A stretch of 57,665 bases of DNA from Laspinema palackyanum D2a (lineage in GTDB: Bacteria > Cyanobacteriota > Cyanobacteriia > Cyanobacteriales > Laspinemataceae): contig JAMXFF010000047.1 in the NCBI GenBank assembly GCA_025370845.1, positions 1 to 57,665 of the forward strand, in the 5' to 3' direction. Below the pieces are notes generated by a model. It had not been told where the DNA came from and did not search any database. It saw only the letters and a list, made by a program, of their open reading frames with translations. The position numbers and the translations under genes are program-made. Of this stretch, positions 54,499 to 57,665 are shown piece by piece (the stretch's first letter is position 1; every line of letters begins with the position of its first letter).

Positions 54499-56769
54499 AT
54501 GACGATTAGCCCTCCAGAGCGAGAGGCAAAAGTCAAGGTAACGGTGGATAAAGATCCCGTTCCCACCTCATTCGAGAAGTGGGCCAAACCGGGTCACTTT
54601 GACCGTACCTTGTCTCGCGGGCCCAAAACCACCACTTGGATTTGGAACCTGCACGCTAATGCTCATGATTTCGATAGTCACACCAGCGATTTAGAAGACG
54701 TATCGCGCAAAATTTTTAGCGCACACTTCGGCCACTTGGCTGTAATCTTCATCTGGTTAAGCGGTGCCTATTTCCACGGTGCCAAATTTTCCAACTATGA
54801 AGCATGGCTGACCGACCCGACTGGCATTAAACCCAGTGCCCAAGTGGTTTGGCCGATCTTCGGACAAGAAATTTTAAACGCCAACGTTGGGGGTGGATTC
54901 CACGGTATTCAGATCACCTCTGGTTTATTCCAGTTGTGGCGTGCCTCTGGAATCACCAATGAGTTTCAACTCTACTGCACCGCCATCGGTGGATTGGTGA
55001 TGGCAGCCTTGATGCTGTTCGCCGGTTGGTTCCATTATCACAAACGCGCTCCCAAACTGGAATGGTTCCAGAACGTGGAGTCGATGATGAACCATCACCT
55101 GGCTGGATTACTCGGTCTCGGCTCTTTGGGCTGGGCGGGTCACCAAATTCACGTTTCCTTGCCGATCAACAAGCTCCTGGATTCTGGGGTGAATGCGAAA
55201 GACATTCCCTTACCCCACGAGTTCATCTTGAACCCGAGCTTGATGACCCAGCTATATCCGAGCGTGGATTGGGGATTCTTCAAAGGAGTAATTCCGTTCT
55301 TCACCCTCAACTGGGGCGTTTATAGTGACTTCCTCACCTTCAAAGGTGGCTTGAACCCCGTTACCGGCGGTTTGTGGTTGACTGACACGGCACACCATCA
55401 CTTGGCGATCGCCGTTCTGTTCATCATCGCAGGCCATATGTACCGGACCAACTGGGGCATCGGTCACAGCATGAAGGAAATCCTGGAAGCCCATAAAGGT
55501 CCTTTCACTGGTGAAGGCCACAAGGGTATCTACGAAATCCTGACCACCTCCTGGCACGCGCAACTCGCCATCAACTTGGCGATGATGGGCTCTTTGAGCA
55601 TCATCGTTGCCCATCATATGTATGCGATGCCTCCGTATCCATACATCGCCACCGACTACCCAACTCAGTTGTCCCTGTTCACCCACCATATGTGGATTGG
55701 CGGCTTCCTGATTGTCGGTGCAGGTGCTCACGCATCCATCTTCATGGTGCGCGACTACGATCCAGCCAAGAACGTCAACAACTTGCTCGATCGCGTCCTG
55801 CGTCACCGTGATGCCATCATCTCTCACCTCAACTGGGTCTGTATGTTCCTGGGCTTCCATAGCTTCGGGTTGTACGTTCACAACGACACCATGAGAGCGT
55901 TTGGTCGTCCCCAAGATATGTTCTCGGACTCGGCCATTCAACTTCAGCCCATCTTTGCCCAATGGGTGCAAAACCTGCACTTCTTGGCTCCCGGTAGCAC
56001 TGCTCCGAACGCCCTAGCCCCGGCTAGTTTCGCCTTCGGTGGAGATGTGATCGCAGTTGGTGGAAAGGTTGCCATGATGCCGATTACCCTCGGTACCGCA
56101 GACTTCCTGATTCACCACATCCACGCCTTCACCATTCACGTTACCGTTTTAATCCTGCTCAAAGGGGTTCTGTTTGCCCGTAACTCTCGTCTGATTCCAG
56201 ATAAGAGCGAACTCGGCTTCCGCTTCCCTTGCGACGGCCCCGGCCGTGGCGGCACCTGTCAAGTTTCCGGTTGGGACCATGTGTTCCTCGGTCTGTTCTG
56301 GATGTACAACTCCCTCTCCATCGTGATTTTCCACTTTAGCTGGAAAATGCAATCCGATGTCTGGGGTGCAGTGTCTCCCGATGGCACCGTCGCTCATATT
56401 ACCGGCGGTAACTTTGCCCAAAGCTCAATCACCATTAATGGTTGGTTGCGTGACTTCCTGTGGGCGCAAGCCTCTCAGGTGATTCAATCCTACGGAACTG
56501 CCTTATCCGCTTACGGTCTGCTGTTCCTCGGTGCTCACTTTGTGTGGGCATTCAGCCTGATGTTCCTGTTCAGCGGTCGCGGCTACTGGCAAGAACTGAT
56601 TGAATCCATCGTCTGGGCACATAACAAACTGAAAGTTGCCCCGGCAATTCAGCCTCGCGCTCTGAGTATCATTCAAGGACGTGCGGTTGGGGTTGCTCAC
56701 TATCTCTTAGGAGGTATTGTGACGACCTGGGCATTCTTCCTGGCCCGCATTATTGCAGTCTCAGGATGA
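54499..56769 (+). CDS. psaA: Photosystem I P700 apoprotein A1
   Basis: Core thylakoid-membrane subunit of photosystem I that binds P700, A0, A1 and, with PsaB, the Fx cluster. The 756 residues start [20 protein letters not shown] at 54499; an upstream in-frame TTG at 54475 is not used. The Fx-binding segment [15 protein letters not shown] (about 576-590) supplies two cysteines. Eleven membrane helices and many chlorophyll-ligand histidines (for example [19 protein letters not shown]) are present. psaB follows after 24 bases, so the two are co-transcribed. Confidence 0.99.
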   Translation: MTISPPEREAKVKVTVDKDPVPTSFEKWAKPGHFDRTLSRGPKTTTWIWNLHANAHDFDSHTSDLEDVSRKIFSAHFGHLAVIFIWLSGAYFHGAKFSNYEAWLTDPTGIKPSAQVVWPIFGQEILNANVGGGFHGIQITSGLFQLWRASGITNEFQLYCTAIGGLVMAALMLFAGWFHYHKRAPKLEWFQNVESMMNHHLAGLLGLGSLGWAGHQIHVSLPINKLLDSGVNAKDIPLPHEFILNPSLMTQLYPSVDWGFFKGVIPFFTLNWGVYSDFLTFKGGLNPVTGGLWLTDTAHHHLAIAVLFIIAGHMYRTNWGIGHSMKEILEAHKGPFTGEGHKGIYEILTTSWHAQLAINLAMMGSLSIIVAHHMYAMPPYPYIATDYPTQLSLFTHHMWIGGFLIVGAGAHASIFMVRDYDPAKNVNNLLDRVLRHRDAIISHLNWVCMFLGFHSFGLYVHNDTMRAFGRPQDMFSDSAIQLQPIFAQWVQNLHFLAPGSTAPNALAPASFAFGGDVIAVGGKVAMMPITLGTADFLIHHIHAFTIHVTVLILLKGVLFARNSRLIPDKSELGFRFPCDGPGRGGTCQVSGWDHVFLGLFWMYNSLSIVIFHFSWKMQSDVWGAVSPDGTVAHITGGNFAQSSITINGWLRDFLWAQASQVIQSYGTALSAYGLLFLGAHFVWAFSLMFLFSGRGYWQELIESIVWAHNKLKVAPAIQPRALSIIQGRAVGVAHYLLGGIVTTWAFFLARIIAVSG

Positions 56770-56793
56770 TAGCGAGGAGGAGCTAAAAAAAAC

Positions 56794-57665
56794 ATGGCAA
56801 CAAAATTCCCAAAATTTAGCCAAGACCTCGCGGCAGACCCGACAACACGTCGGATTTGGTACGGGATTGCAACCGCCCACGACTTTGAAAGCCATGACGG
56901 AATGACCGAGGAAAATCTTTACCAAAAGATTTTCGCCTCCCATTTCGGACACCTGGCCATCATCTTCCTCTGGACATCGGGCAACCTGTTCCACGTCGCT
57001 TGGCAAGGCAACTTCGAGCAGTGGATTAAAGACCCCTTAAACGTCCGTCCCATCGCTCACGCGATTTGGGACCCCCAATTCGGTGCACCGGCAGTCGATG
57101 CCTTCACCCAAGCGGGCGCTTCCAACCCAGTCAACATCGCCTATAGCGGTGTTTACCACTGGTGGTACACCATCGGCATGACCAAGAACTCTGACCTCTA
57201 CCAAGGTTCCATCTTCTTGTTGGTCTTGGCAGCAGTCATGCTCTTTGCCGGTTGGTTACACCTCCAACCGAAATTCCGCCCCTCGTTGTCCTGGTTCAAA
57301 AATGCGGAATCCCGCTTGAACCACCACTTGGCCGGTCTGTTCGGTGTCAGTTCCTTGGCCTGGACGGGTCACCTCGTCCACGTTGCTATCCCCGAATCTC
57401 GTGGTGTTCATGTCGGTTGGGATAACTTCCTCTCCGTCAAACCCCACCCGGCAGGTTTAGCACCGTTCTTCACCGGGAACTGGGGTGTGTATGCTCAAAA
57501 CCCTGACACAGCCAACCATGTATTTGGTACCGCTCAAGGGTCTGGCACCGCCATCCTCACCTTCTTAGGTGGATTCCACCCTCAAACTGAGTCGTTGTGG
57601 TTGACTGATATCGCCCATCACCATTTGGCGATCGCGGTGATTTTCATCATCGCCGGTCATATGTA
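56794..57665 (+). CDS. psaB: Photosystem I P700 apoprotein A2 (5' part, cut by window end)
   Basis: The partner of PsaA in the photosystem I heterodimer. The frame starts at the ATG at 56794 ([20 protein letters not shown]) with GAGGAGG upstream and remains open to the window edge, giving about 290 of the usual 740 or so residues. Recognisable segments are [40 protein letters not shown] and [18 protein letters not shown]. The Fx-binding cysteines lie beyond the window. The truncation is an edge effect, not a mutation. Confidence 0.98.
   Translation, partial: MATKFPKFSQDLAADPTTRRIWYGIATAHDFESHDGMTEENLYQKIFASHFGHLAIIFLWTSGNLFHVAWQGNFEQWIKDPLNVRPIAHAIWDPQFGAPAVDAFTQAGASNPVNIAYSGVYHWWYTIGMTKNSDLYQGSIFLLVLAAVMLFAGWLHLQPKFRPSLSWFKNAESRLNHHLAGLFGVSSLAWTGHLVHVAIPESRGVHVGWDNFLSVKPHPAGLAPFFTGNWGVYAQNPDTANHVFGTAQGSGTAILTFLGGFHPQTESLWLTDIAHHHLAIAVIFIIAGHM

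Noticed and set aside
55252-55980. A 242-codon minus-strand frame inside psaA
   Set aside because: psaA is unmistakable on the plus strand. The opposite frame is a shadow caused by strong codon bias.

Overview
The window comes from a cyanobacterial chromosome. It carries the photosystem I core genes psaA and psaB, the cyanobacterial bidirectional hydrogenase hoxEFUYH, chlorophyll and bilin genes, a cyanobacterial-style cobalamin set, and very many GCGATCGC-type (HIP1) octamers. The density of dispersed hairpin repeats, a NACHT protein with many HEAT repeats, a Uma2 protein and a decayed toxin-antitoxin pair suggest a filamentous, non-heterocystous (Oscillatoria-like) species. The species itself is an inference.

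Layout. (1) 1-18334, almost all on the minus strand, is a fermentation and hydrogen block: nifJ (pyruvate:ferredoxin oxidoreductase), hypC, hypF, hypB, hypA, hoxW, a SpoIIE phosphatase, a PAS protein and a thin [2Fe-2S] protein, then hoxH, Y, U, F, E and finally hypE. hypD is not in the window. (2) 18532-24656 holds a Tat-exported SUMF1-fold protein, an FMN reductase, a sulfur module (SulP permease and persulfide dioxygenase, divergent from a membrane rhodanese) and a pentapeptide-repeat protein. (3) 24816-29429 is a tetrapyrrole block: hemJ, acsF, heme oxygenase and oxygen-independent hemN. acsF and the ho-hemN pair diverge from a promoter region rich in palindromes. This gene content matches the low-oxygen acsF2-ho2-hemN set of other cyanobacteria. 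(4) 29702-32134 has a delta-9 desaturase and a YtpB-type (DUF2600) terpene synthase. (5) 32220-39906 is a cobalamin block (cobJ with a CbiG domain, cobI, cobH, cobG, cobL, cobK) with a minus-strand cobalamin riboswitch ahead of cobG. A dispersed hairpin repeat sits inside a peripheral stem of that riboswitch. (6) 40207-51938 holds ppsA, a membrane serine/threonine kinase, a Uma2 protein, a toxin-antitoxin pair whose toxin has an in-frame stop, a 1530-residue NACHT ATPase with 17 copies of a 34-residue HEAT repeat, and a small membrane protein. (7) 52478-57665 holds a proline-rich lipoprotein, psaA and the 5' part of psaB, which runs off the end.

Functionally, nifJ, the hydrogenase with its maturation factors, the oxygen-independent tetrapyrrole enzymes and the persulfide genes together look like a neighbourhood for dark, microoxic or sulfidic life, as in mats. 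Gene identities are well supported by motifs; the shared physiology is inferred.

The most unusual structure is in the spacers. At least five families of short palindromic repeats fill intergenic gaps, and in three families copies differ by paired changes in both arms, so that the hairpin is kept while the sequence drifts. No tRNA, rRNA, transposase or CRISPR array was recognised.
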